DNA of 64,000 bases, taken from NCBI GenBank assembly GCA_943736015.1, contig OX031072.1:7715501-7779500 (forward strand), read 5' to 3'. Shown in pieces: positions 44,727 to 55,767 of the stretch (position 1 is its first letter; each line of letters opens with the position of its first letter). The stretch comes from Tridacna crocea. Its lineage: Eukaryota; Mollusca; Bivalvia; Cardiida; Cardiidae. The position numbers and the translations under genes are program-made. The notes under the pieces are model-generated. The model was not told where the DNA came from, searched no databases, and was given only the letters and a program-made list of their open reading frames with translations.

Positions 44727-46602
44727 AGCTCACCTGAGCACGAAGTGCTCATGGTGAGCTATTGTGATCGTGCTGTGTCCGTCGTGCGTCGTCCGTCGTC
44801 AACTTTTTACCTTGTGTAAGCTCTACAGGCCACAGTTTTGGTCGGATACTCATGAAAGTTGGTCAGGATGTTTGTCTCGATGATATCTCGGACGAGTTCG
44901 AAAATGGGTCATGTGGGGTCAAAAACTAGGTCACTAGGTCAAATCTTAGAAAAACCTTGTGTACGCTCTAGAGGCCGCATTTTGAGTCCGATACTCATGA
45001 AAGTTGGTCAGGATGTTTGTCTCGATGATATCTCGGACGAGTTCGAAACTGGGTCACGTGGGGTCAAAAACTAGGTCACCAGGTCAAATCTTAGAAAAAC
45101 CTTGTGTACGCTCTAGAGGCCGCATTTTCAGTCGGATACTCATGAAAGTTGGTGAGGATGTTTGTCTCGATGATTTCTCGGACGAGTTCGAAAGTGGGTC
45201 ACGTGGGGTCAAAAACTAGGTCACCAGGTCAAATCTTAGAAAAACCTTGTGTACGCTCTAGAGGCCACATTTTCAGTCGGATACTCATGAAAGTTGGTCA
45301 GGATGTTTGTCTGGATGATATCTCGGACGAGTTCGAAAGTGGGTCACGTGGGGTCAAAAACTAGGTCACCAGGTCAAATCTTAGAAAAACCTTTTGTACG
45401 CTCTAGAGGCCACATTTTCAGTCGGATACTCATGAAAAATGGTCAGGATGTTTGTCTGGATGATATCTCGGACGAGTTCGAAAGTGGGTCACGTGGGGTC
45501 AAAAACTAGGTCACCAGGTCAAATCTTAGAAAAACCTTTTGTACGCTCTAGAGGCCACATTTTCAGTCGGATACTCATGAAAGTTGGTCAGGATGTTTGT
45601 CTGTATGATATCTCGGACGAGTTCGAAAATGGGTCACGTGGGGTCAAAAACTAGGTCACCAGGTCAAATCTTAGAAAAACCTTTTGTACGCTCTAGAGGC
45701 CACATTTTCAGTCGGATACTCATGAAAGTTGGTCAGGATGTTTGCCTGGATGATATCTCGGACAAAAACGAAAATGGGTCGTGGGGTCAAAAACTAGGTC
45801 ACTAGGTCAAATGTTAGAAAAACCTGTTGTAGGCTCTAGAGGCCACATTTTCAGTCCGAAACTCTTGTAAGTTGGTCAGAATGTTTGTCTTGATGATATC
45901 TCAGACAGGTTTGAAAATGGGTCATTTGGGGTTAAAAACTAGGTCACCAGGTCAAATCTTAGAAAAACCTTGTATATGCTCTGGATGCCACATTTTCAGT
46001 CCAACACTCTTGAAAATTAGTCAGAATGTTTGCATTTATAATATCTTGGATGAGTTTGAATATGGGTCATGTTGGGTCAAAAACTGGGTCAATAGGTCAA
46101 ATGTTATAAACACCTTTTGTATGCTCTGGAGGACACATTTTCAGTCTGATACTCCTAAAACTTGTTCATAATATTTGTCCTGGTGATACCTTGAATGAGT
46201 TTGAAAATGGGTCATGTGGAGTCAAAAACTAGGTCAATGGGTCAAATATTAGAAAAACCTTGTGTACACTCCAGAGGCTACATTTTCTGCCTGATACTCT
46301 TCAGACTTGGTCAGAATGTTTGTTTTGGTGATGTCTCAAAAGAGTTTGATAATGGGTATTTGTCGGGTCCAAAACTAGGTCACTTGATGAAATCTTAGAA
46401 AAACCTTTTGTACACTGTAGAGGCCACATTTTCAGTCCAATACTCATGAAACTTGGCCAGAATGTTTGTCTTATTGATATCTCAAAAGTGTTTGATGATG
46501 GGTAATGTCTAATAAAAAACTAGGTCACTGGGAAACTAGATGGTGCATGTTTGGTCAATAAACTCAGGTGAGCGATTTCAGGGCCATCATGGCCCTCTTG
46601 TT
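44727..46602 (+). mobile_element. Youngest Helentron-like element, 145-bp tandem array, empty site known
   Basis: AGCTCACCTGAGCACGAAGT-GCTCATGGTGAGCT start, GTCCGTCGTGCGTCGTCC, then about 12 units spaced 145 bp (44859, 45004, 45149, 45294, 45439, 45584 and on). The end is ACTCAGGTGAGCGATTTCAG plus GGCCATCATGGCCCTCTTGTT. Arm B has CCATTTTTACGGAATTTAAG where arm A has CCATTTTT-element-ACTGAATTTAAG, so insertion occurred at T/A without duplication. The first units are nearly identical; units past 46000 are diverged. Confidence 0.85.
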
Positions 46603-46686
46603 ACTGAATTTAAGGTTATTGTCTGCCAACTCTTCAGTCTTTCACAGTCTATCATGTTATTTTGGTTGAGTTAGAATTTAAGTATT

Positions 46687-49517
46687 CAGGGTTCCCACGC
46701 AGTCGGGAAAACGGGAAAAAGTCGGGAATTTCGAAATACCCGTTCCCGGTCTTGAAAAAGTCTTGATTTTTGTTATATCTCTGAAAAAACCGGGAAAAGT
46801 ACGAAACGTTTTGGGTGTGAAACAACAATTTAGGACGACAGTAATCTCCGATCAGCGTCCTCCATTTTTCGGATAAAGATCCAATATTTTGTATAATATA
46901 TAGACCGTCATTGGTCGAAGTAGGTGAATTTCCCAAATCTACATGACGGTCTTTTTTTTTTAGGTTCACTGGTCCCGGAATAGTTACTCTAATATTTAAA
47001 AAAACCGGGATCCAGTGTATTGATTTCGGAGAACTCGGTACTTACCCTAAAATACAATGCAGCTGCGCTTTGTATTTTCCGGGAGACGAGCTGATGTAAA
47101 TTGACGTGAAAATGAGCTACAACAGACTTTATTTTTATGATTCTCGTCGGAATGAGGTTGACGAGTCAGAGGAAACTGAAAGTAAGCGCCTGTCTGCAAT
47201 CATGGATCAAAACACTTCAAGTATTAAATCTAACAAAGTTACGATTTGTCGAATTTTCAGAAACTTTAAAAGCAGGGATATTGCCTTTGAAAAGACCAAT
47301 TTATTTATTCATGTATTTCAGGTCATGAAAACTGAACAGTTAAAGTGAAAGTAAAACATGGTACTTTTGAATTAGGTTTTAGTTTCAATGACTGAAGAGG
47401 GAAAAGAACCTTTATTTGAAGGCTTACAACAAAACTGTTGTGCACAATGATATGCAAGGACTTGATTCGGTGTCTTAAATCATAAAGAAATAATTCTCAA
47501 TATAAGAAAAAACAACACATTTTTAGCTCACCTGAGCACAAAGTGCTCAAGGTGAGCTTTGTGATCGCCCTACGGCTGTCGTGCATCGTCGACAATTTCT
47601 TAACATCTTATCCTGACCTCCTAAACCACTGGGCCAATCTTGATGAAACTTGGCAGGGATGTTCCTCATTCGAATCTCTACCAAAGTTGTTCAAGAGATT
47701 AAATTCCACCCATAACACTGGTTGCCATGGCAACCAAAGAAAGAAAAAGGAAAATCTTTGAAAATCTTCTTCTCTGAAACAAGAAGGCATAGAGCTTTGA
47801 TAATTGGTATGTAGGATCTCATAGTAGACTTCTACAAAGATGGTTTATATAATGCCCCAGGTGTCAAAACTGGCCCCATCCCGGGGGTCAAAAGTTCGAA
47901 CATGGGAATAATAAAAGAAAATTTCAGAAAACGTCTTTTTCTCTGAAACAAGAAGGGGTAGAGCTTTGATATTTGGTGTGCAGCATCTTCTATTAGACCT
48001 CTACCAAGATTGCTCATATGATGCCCCCGGGGTTCAAACTGGCCCTGCCCCAGGGGTCACAAATTTGAAATAAAGGAACAAAGACAGAAAACTTTTTTTT
48101 TTTCCTCTGAAACTGGAAGTCCTAGAGCTTTGATATTTTGTATGTACTAACTTCTAGAGGACCTCTACCAAGTTTGTTCATATGATGCCCCTAGGGTTCA
48201 AGCTGGCCCAGCCCTGGTGGTCACAAGTTTGAGCATGGGAACAAAGAAGGAAGACTTTAAAATTCTTCTGCTCTGAAACAAGATGGATTTTATGTACATA
48301 TGATAGTTTGCCAATAACAACATTTTACATTTTTTCATTAAATGTCATGTCATGGAAAAAGGGGGCTTTGTGTATATTTTCACTGTGGACCAATATCTTT
48401 TTCATTACAGGGCAAAATGTAATTAAAGTTCATCTTGTTGAGCCACAGACAATAGTTATTAGATTTTATTTCATGAAACGACATGTTATCAAAAAAGGGG
48501 CCTAAATGTATAATTTCATTACGGACCAATTACAGTCAGTTGGCCCATCCATCCACATTGACGGTTATCTTCTAAAGTCCTTGGCATTTATGAAACTTCA
48601 TACTTGTCTTCCTTAGGATAGTCTTGTGTTACAATTTTCTTCTGTAAGATGCGTCTTGGAAAAGGGGTTACCTTTCACATACTGGACTTATCGAGCTCCA
48701 ATAAATTAGTAATGTTGTGAGCTGTTAGTCTAGGGTTCCCAGTTTGCGCTGGCTTGATTACTGTCTCGGCCAACATCCTTTGAAATTCGATAAAAAGTTA
48801 TTGAGACAAATCTCATTTGTGTCTTAACAATGAGCGAATGATGTTTTTTAATCTGTTTTTAATCAACCACCATTTTGACCAGGAAATAAACGCCATGCCT
48901 CTGAAAGTTAATTCAATCCCTTACTATACAATCCCGACTTTCAATGACCCTGAAGAAGAAGGGTTGTGAAAGCGTTTTGGGAAAAGAAGAAAATGCTTTT
49001 TGCACAGTTATATACCCTTTCATAATTATTTGGACTTGAACTTCGATATTTGGTATTTATCTTCACTGTAGACCTTTACTGCTTTGTACTCAGGTTAGTG
49101 ATATAGGACCATCATGGTCCTATTGTTCCCAATTTGTCTGGTTACCGGTATGTAGTCTTATAAGGATCTATACTATTTGCCTTCAAATACTTCATTACTG
49201 GTAGGAACTGTAAGTGAACAGCATGGATCTTTATTAAACTGCCTGTATGGATAGGCTGATCTGAATCTATATTCGGTCATTTGTAGTTTTCTTAATTGGC
49301 CAGGAAAAGAAATGAAATAACTATAATGCAGAACTTTAGAATGTTCTTTAAATCTTTATTTTTCATTAAAACAAGGAAAGTATGTAAGAAAGTAGCTTTC
49401 AAAAGATTTTGCATTTCCTGTTTTTCTATTGGAAAAAACCTTGAATTTTGAAAAAAATCCTGGAAAAAGTCTGGAAAAAGTCTGGAATTTTGCAAGCAGA
49501 AAGTTGTGGGAACCCTG
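46687..49517 (+). mobile_element. CAGGGTTCCCAC...GTGGGAACCCTG element (about 2.8 kb) with nested Helentron-like copy
   Basis: The inverted termini CAGGGTTCCCACGC and TTGTGGGAACCCTG are flanked by AGTATT (46681-46686, 49518-49523). The subterminal GGGAAAACGGGAAAAAGTCG block is matched at the right by CCTGGAAAAAGTCTGG. A short open stretch (47106-47348, MSYNRLYFYDSRRNEVDESE...) has no recognisable domain. The terminal bases are hAT-like, but the duplication is 6 bp. A left-end fragment of the same family lies at 36008. Confidence 0.65.
47520..49130 (+). mobile_element. Helentron-like element nested in the CAGGGTTCCC element
   Basis: TTTTTAGCTCACCTGAGCAC with partner AAGTGCTCAAGGTGAGCT, units with CTCTACCAAAGTTGTTCAAG, GGTTGCCATGGCAACC and CTCTGAAACAAGAAGG. 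The end is ACTCAGGTTAGTGATATAGG-ACCATCATGGTCCTATTGTT. It contains a degenerate piggyBac-like MITE near 48915-49010. Confidence 0.65.
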
Positions 49518-49529
49518 AGTATTTAACTA

Positions 49530-50306
49530 CCTTCAGTCTGAAGGTCTGCTCCGATGCTATTTTTGTTCCTGGTCTCCGCAGGCCTTCATATCAGCCCTCT
49601 TTATACACTTCTGGAATTAATATGATTTTACCCACATCTTTTCGAACGGCTCTATGCGACAAAGTTTCCAGTGACAGCTAATAAAATGGGCATGGATCGT
49701 TAGATAAATGATTAATCTTTAAGAGCACACAAAATACGCTGCAAAATACCAATTAAGTCAATGGGGATTTACCTTTTTTCCCCAACGTAAATAAATCCAG
49801 CGTAATTTGTAAACAACTAACACGGCGACTTCCGTTAGTCAGGCATGCGCACTCAACGAAATTTGAATTTTGTACAGTCTGGTACCCTAACCCTATACAG
49901 CCTAATTCGATCAAGGTGCGTTTGTTTACAGCAAAATTCGCAACTAAACTGTCCTGTAGCATGTCAGAGATACTGTGATTTCTGCCGAGACGTGCGCATT
50001 GATAAGATCACCATGTTTTGATTTCTGGTGAAGTAGGTCAACGGTTATTTATGTTGAAAAGTACAGATTTGCACAAAGGTAAGAGTTGGATATTAACTAA
50101 CACCAGTTTTTTTGTAAAGATTAATCATTTATCTAACGATCCATGCCCATTTTATTAGCTGTCATTGGAAATTTTGTTGCATAGAGCCGTTCGAAAAGAT
50201 GCGGATAAAATCATATTTTTTCCAGACGTGTTTAATGAAGGTTGGCCTGAAGGGGTATGCGAAGAACAGTAACAAAAATAGCATCGGAGCAGACACCTTC
50301 AGACTG
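49530..50306. mobile_element. Inverted-terminal element, CTTCAGTCTGAAGG family
   Basis: CTTCAGTCTGAAGGTCTGCT-CCGATGCTATTTTTGTT at the left is mirrored by AATAGCATCGGAGCAGACAC-CTTCAGACTGAAG at the right, about 0.78 kb apart. A second inner mirror exists (CTTTTCGAACGGCTCTATGC / GCATAGAGCCGTTCGAAAAG, and ATTAATCTTTA / TAAAGATTAAT), so the element is nearly a full foldback. A fragment occurs at 2222-2300. Confidence 0.7.
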
Positions 50307-50610
50307 AAGTTAGTATTGAACGTGAAACGGTTGTAACTTTGAGTTACAACTGTTTCACGCTGAAAAATATTGAGAAAATATCCCTTTTTGAGAGGGAATA
50401 AGGTTGTAACTCATACTTTTGTCAAAATAATCTTTCTTGGACAAAATATTTTGAAGTGAGTGTTTTAATCATGTTTATTTACAGTTCATAATCATAATTA
50501 TTTGTTTTCTGTCAATAAAGTTTATTAATGACAAAAATAGTTTTTTGTCTCTCCTGTAAAATTTTGTAAAACCTAGTTACAACTGTTTTGCGCTGAGCAA
50601 TAGAATTGTG
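50307..50610. mobile_element. GTGAAACGGTTGTAAC MITE (in arm A)
   Basis: The GTGAAACGGTTGTAACTTTG-AGTTACAACTGTTTCACGCTG hairpin at the left and AGTTACAACTGTTTTGCGCTG at the right enclose about 290 bp. The same MITE is in arm B at 55768-56045, so it predates the inversion/duplication. Confidence 0.7.
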
Positions 50611-52328
50611 CAATATCGTGTAACTCCCGCAAAAAGTGCTGTGTGCATAAAAGAGAAATTAAGTTGGGTCCGGTTTCAAGTCATTTCAATAAAATAGTTG
50701 GAAGTCTGACAGTGCTTCCTTACAGATAGACTGTTCCAGGTGGTTTCTGATTTCGTAGTAAAGTTTCTGTTGAAGTGGGGAAACAATATATCTACACATG
50801 CGCATTGAATGTTTACTTTCATAATGCTGATGAATTGAAGAATCCGGCGCTTATAAACTTGCGATTTGTCATGTATTCCGCCGAAAGGAAACCTGTCAAA
50901 GACTTTTATTGGTTCTGTTGCCTACGCCAATGGTTCATACGATGATGATATGGAAAGAATTGAGTGAAAACAGCAGGGAATAAACTTAAGTTTGTTCGGC
51001 CCCAGATTGTGACTTACTACCGAGGATGTATTGTAATCATGAACAAAAATTGATGTGTACATCTTTAGATGCGCATTACCAATCAAGAATGAGAATTTAA
51101 TATAATGTTTTGTGTTAAAAATAAGGTAAGATCAACCCAATAGGCATCAACCCTCCCCTGTCGGCCGTAGAAATATAGGTCTAGCAAATATCCTATCAGC
51201 CCTTGAAAGACAGTATTCATTTCCATTCAAAAAAGGAAATTGACCACAAAAGTACATATTTTGCATTATACTTAATTTTCTTTCACCCAGCACCGAAAAT
51301 TTTTACTCCCCTCATTTTGAAAATTCCATTGGGAATCTCCCCCTCTTGGCAGAATTCCTGGGTGCAACACTGCATTTGGATCCTTGAATTTTTATGAAGT
51401 TTTATAACCAATGCAAGCTGAACTAGAACCCTCCTTTACAGGCCGTGCCCTTGAACAATCTTTGGAAAAACCAATCTAAAGATAAATGCCGCTGTCTGCG
51501 CATGTCATATTCTTCGAAGATTCGACTGTCTTATATGACACATCACTAGCCTGGAAAGCAGGCTGACTGTAATATTACGCTCTATAAAGTAGCAATGTAG
51601 AAAATAGCTTTGATCAATATGTTTGAGGAGAAATAAGACCTGCTGTAGCTCCATATTTCTCTAAACTGCTGATCATAGCAGAGAGAATTACAGGAACTAG
51701 TGTTTTATTGAGTAAACCTTTATTTCAGTTTTAAGTTCAAAGTAACGGTTGTCGCGTAGGAAAGTGGTTCGGTTTTGTACCCATGATGCCCATATCAGAT
51801 AGAGGAGTATTTATAGAATGCCATCTAGCGGAAGATAATGGATAAATGCAGCTTGTATGACAGTCGAAATGTCTTGTAACCTACTAAATCAAATTAGTTT
51901 TTCAATTGTCTAGTTGTTACAGTTTTGCTGATAATTGCCTTAAGTTTTTGCCACATGGAACTTTCCTTTTTTTTAAATTGTATCAGTCTTGGCCTGCTGG
52001 GAAAAAAAAAATGTCCAAAGAGTTTCTTGAAACGCAAAGCGTTTATGAAACAAAGCGCCAGGGCCCCTGTCAGCAAAATTGGAAGGACGATTTCAAAAGG
52101 ATACTGTATGATGGAATTTTCAATCATTAGGCCTCTTCATCAATGGCTTGATGGAGTAACTTAAAACTATGTACATACTACTAAAAAACATTATATAATT
52201 GTATGATATACTGTATTTCTACTGTTTGTAGCAGCTCATTTGTTAATTTTCATCTTTTGCCATAAATTTTGGCATACAGGAGGTGAGTGATATACTGAGA
52301 CTTTAGACCCCTGACAATTTAGACCCGT
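50611..52328. other. Loop of the inverted repeat, no gene seen
   Basis: No exon or clear element. Short overlapping open frames at 51894-52164 on both strands lack splice context and domains. Confidence 0.35.
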
Positions 52329-54030
52329 TTTTAGCTCACCTGAGCACAACATGCTCAAGGGGAGCTTTTAGGGTCACTGGGTGTGTGTCATCCATCGTGC
52401 GTCGTCAACAATTCTTTAAACATCACCTCCTCCTAAACCGCTGGGCCAATTTGGACCAAACTTGGCAGGAATGTTCCTTGGGAGGTCTTCTTTAAAAATT
52501 GTTCACAGAATTTGATTCCGTCAAAAACTCTGGTTGCCATGGCAACGAAATTGAATTTTTTAGCAAATTCTTTAAAAATCTTCTCCTCTGAAACCGCTGG
52601 TCGGATTTTGAAAAAATTTCACAGATATGTTCCTTGGGTGACTCTTTTCAAAAATTGTTCGTGAAATTTTGATCCGTCAAAAATTGTGGCTCTGGTGAAT
52701 GGGGGCTTCTTGCACTATACAGAAATCAAGGAATTCTTTAAAAATCTTCTCCTCTGAAACCACTGGTCGGATTTTGAAATAATTTCAGATATGTTCCTTG
52801 GGTGACCCTTTTCAAAAACTGTTCGTGAAATTTTGATCCGTGAAAAAATGTGGCTCTGGTGAATGGGGGCTACTTGCACTATACAGAAATCAAGGAATAC
52901 TTTAAAAATCTTCTCCTCTGAAACCGCTGGTCGGACTTTGAAATAATTTCACAGATATGTTCCTTGGGTGACCCTTTTCAAAAGCTGTTCGAGAAATTTT
53001 GATCCGTCAGAAAATGTGGCTCTGGTGAATGGGGGCTACTTGCACTATACAGAAATGAAGGAATTCTTAAAAAGTCTTCTTCTCTGAAACCGCTGGTCAG
53101 ATTTTGAAATAATTTCACAGAATTGTTCCTTGGGTGACCCTTTCCAAAAATTGTTCGCAAAATTTTGATCCGTCGAGAAACATGGCTCTGGTGAATGGGG
53201 GCTACTTGCACTATAAGGAAATGAGGAAATTCTTAAAAATTTTTTCTTCTCTGAAACTGCAGGTCAGATTTTGAAATAATTTATCAGGGATGTTCCTTGG
53301 GTGACCCTTTTCAAAAATTGTTCACAAAATTTTGATCCATCAAGAAACATGGCTCTGGTGAATGGGGGCTACTTGCACTATAGGGAAATGAAGAAATTCT
53401 TAAAAATTATTCTTCTCTGAAACGGCAAGACAGATTTTGAAATGATTTCACAGAGATGATCTATGGGTGACCCTTTTCAAAAACTGTTCACAAAATTTTG
53501 ATTGGTCAAGAAACACGGCTCTGGTGAATGGGGGCTACTTGCACTATATGGAAATGAAGAAATTCTTGAAAATTCTTTTTCTCTGAAACCCCTGGTCAGA
53601 TTTTAAAATAATTTGACAGAGATGTTCCTTGGTTGATCCTTGCTCTTGTGAATTGCACTATATGGACATGATGAAATTCTTGAAAATTCTCTTTCTCTAA
53701 AACCCCTGGTCAGATTTTAAAAGAAATTTTCCGAAATGTTCCTTGGGTGACCCTTTTCAAAACTTGTTTGTAAATTTTGATCCATCAAGAAACATGGCTC
53801 TCGTGGATGGGGGATACTTGCTCTTATACAGAAATGAAGAATTCCTTAAAATTCTTCTTTTTGACACTGATGGTCAGATTTTGAAATGAATTTTACAGGT
53901 GACCTTTTACAAAATTGCTTAGCAAAATCATAAATTTGGTTCCAATGTTTCAATACCTCAAAAAACAATAGGCTATGGTCATCTCAAAAATTCAGGTGAG
54001 CGATCCAGGGCCATCTTGGCACTCTTGTTT
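52329..54030 (+). mobile_element. Helentron-like element, 165-bp family, near full-length
   Basis: TTTTTAGCTCACCTGAGCAC-AACATGCTCAAGGGGAGCT start, CATCCATCGTGCGTCGTC. About nine units follow (CGCTGGTCGGATTTTGAAA, TTCCTTGGGTGACCCTTTTC, GGCTCTGGTGAATGGGGGCT). The end is TTCAGGTGAGCGATCCAGGG-CCATCTTGGCACTCTTGTTTT. It is the uninterrupted equivalent of 9576-12062. Confidence 0.78.
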
Positions 54031-54715
54031 TCCTATTTTAAAGGGGTAAAAGTTTCCTGTATTGTGACGGAATTCTGTATTTTTAGGGGCCAACCATGCC
54101 ATTTTTCCAAATCGTCTAAATTTGAGGAGAAAAATGTGTGTGTGTGGGGGTTACCCCTTTATCTCGTATCTATTGCAAGTCAAGAGATTTTCAGATGCCA
54201 TATCAATAAATTCATTGTCCCATTACATTTGTCTTGTCTGGGGTTGATCTTGGCCACTAATGGCTCTCGTCGAACCTCTGGTGAGAGAGATTCTAATACA
54301 GAATCAGCGGAGTTTAGTGGCTGAGTATACTCGGAATAGTTACAGAAGCATGCCGAATGGCATTTCAAATGGTCTATTTGTAAAACGTCTTTTGATTGAA
54401 CGGAACAGTGATCTTACATGTGAGAAATATATGAGTTAGCAGTGTGTGAGATCACCTATAAATGTATGTGATTCACGTGTAAAATAGAAAAATCACGTAC
54501 AGTTTTTCTCTGCTATACATACCAGAACATACAAAAAACTCGCCTATAAAACAATGAAACTCATAGAACTCTGTAATTTCGGATATAATTTGCACCCAAA
54601 TGTTTACAATCACTCATTCTTGCTTGGGGTCTCCTGATCCTAAAAATGGATATTGAAACGGAACGTTATAAGGGTATAATGTTATATTGTTTGCGTCAAA
54701 ATGTTGCGGATGTGT
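54031..54715. other. Unassigned stretch between two Helentron-like elements
   Basis: Open on the minus strand around 54180-54368 (contains LNSADSVLESLSPEVRREPL). There is no recognised domain and no good splice sites on both sides. I make no call. Confidence 0.3.
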
Positions 54716-55767
54716 TTTTAGCTCACCTGAGCACAAGGTGCTGAAGGGGAGCTTTTAGGATCACCCGGTGTCCGTCGTGCATCTTGCGTCGTCAGCAATT
54801 CTTTAAACATCAACTCCTCCTAAACCGCTGGGCGGATTTGGACCAAACTTGGCTGGAATGTTCCTTGGGAGGTCCTCTTTAAAATTTGTTCACAGAATTT
54901 GATTCCATCAAAAACTCTGGTTGCCATGGCAACCAAATGGAATTTTCTAGGGAATTCTTTAAAAATCTCCTCCTTTGGAACCACTGGTCAGATTTATAAT
55001 TAATTTACAGATATGTTCCTTGGGTGAACCTTTCCAAAAGTTGTTCGTAAAATTTTGATCCGTCAAAAAATGTGGCTCTGGTGAATGGGGGCTTCTTGCA
55101 CTATATAGAAATGAAGGAATTCTTTAAAATTCTTCTTCTCTGAAACTGCTGGTCAGATTTTGAAATAATTTCACAGGATTGTTCCTTGGGTGACCCTTTT
55201 AAAAATTGTTCATAAAGTTTTGATCCGTCAAAAAATGTGGCTCTGGTGAATGGGGGCTACTTGCACTATACGGAAATTAAGAAATTCTTAAAAGTTCTTC
55301 TTCTCTGAAACGGCTGGTCAGAATTTGAAATAATTTCACAGAGATGTTCCTTGAATGACCCTTTCCAAAATTGTTTGTGAATCTTTGATCCGTCAAGAAA
55401 TACAGCTCTGGTGAATGGGGGCTACTTGCACTATAGGGAAATGAAGAAATTCTTAAAAATTCTTCTTCTCTGAAATCGCTGGTCAGATTTTGATATAATT
55501 TAAGAGAAATGTTCCTTGGATGACCCTTTTTTAAAAGTTGTTTGTGAAATTTTGATTGGTCAAGAAACATGGCTCTGGTGAATGGGGGCTTCTTGCACTA
55601 TATGTCCATGAAGAAATTCTTTAAAATTCTTCTTCTCTGAAACGGCAGATCAGATTTTGAAATAATTTCACAGAGATGTTTCTTGGGTGACCCTTTTCAA
55701 AATTTGCTCTTGAAATTTTGATTCATCAAGAAACATGACTCTGATGAAAAGGGGCTACTTCGATGGC
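54716..55767 (+). mobile_element. Helentron-like element, 165-bp family, cut by arm B
   Basis: TTTTTAGCTCACCTGAGCAC-AAGGTGCTGAAGGGGAGCT start and six to seven units. The last ends abruptly after GGGGCTACTT (expected to continue GCACTATA...), where CGATGGCTCAGTGTGAAACG of arm B begins. No matching right flank of the interrupted unit was found before the window end. Confidence 0.72.

Larger units (their letters stand above)
43117..50610 (+). repeat. Inverted repeat, arm A (interrupted)
   Basis: Segments 43117-44726, 46603-46686 and 50307-50610 read in order as the reverse complement of arm B (57700-55768). Examples: GTCTTTCAGAAGTTTC against GAAACTTCTGAAAGAC; AAATTTCCACCATTTTT against AAAAATGGTGGAAATTT; the GTTACAAC / GTTGTAAC hairpin family. 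Three insertions split arm A: 44727-46602, 46687-49517 and about 49530-50306. Confidence 0.75.

Noticed and set aside
44859-46171. Series of ~71-codon plus-strand open frames with near-identical proteins (MVRMFV...LEKP)
   Set aside because: They are spaced exactly 145 bp, so each is the same tandem unit read in a rotating frame. They overlap one another and have no splice or domain support. Repeat, not protein.
47106-47348. 80-codon plus-strand frame inside the 2.8-kb CAGGGTTCCC element as a first transposase exon
   Set aside because: It could be the remains of the element's own gene, but there is no BED/zinc finger or hAT motif and no donor at the end; kept only as a remark in the element entry.
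47300-47350. Exon at TGTATTTCAG followed by GTCATGAAAACTG
   Set aside because: It hits a stop within nine codons in the phase needed after exon 7 and lies inside a transposon.
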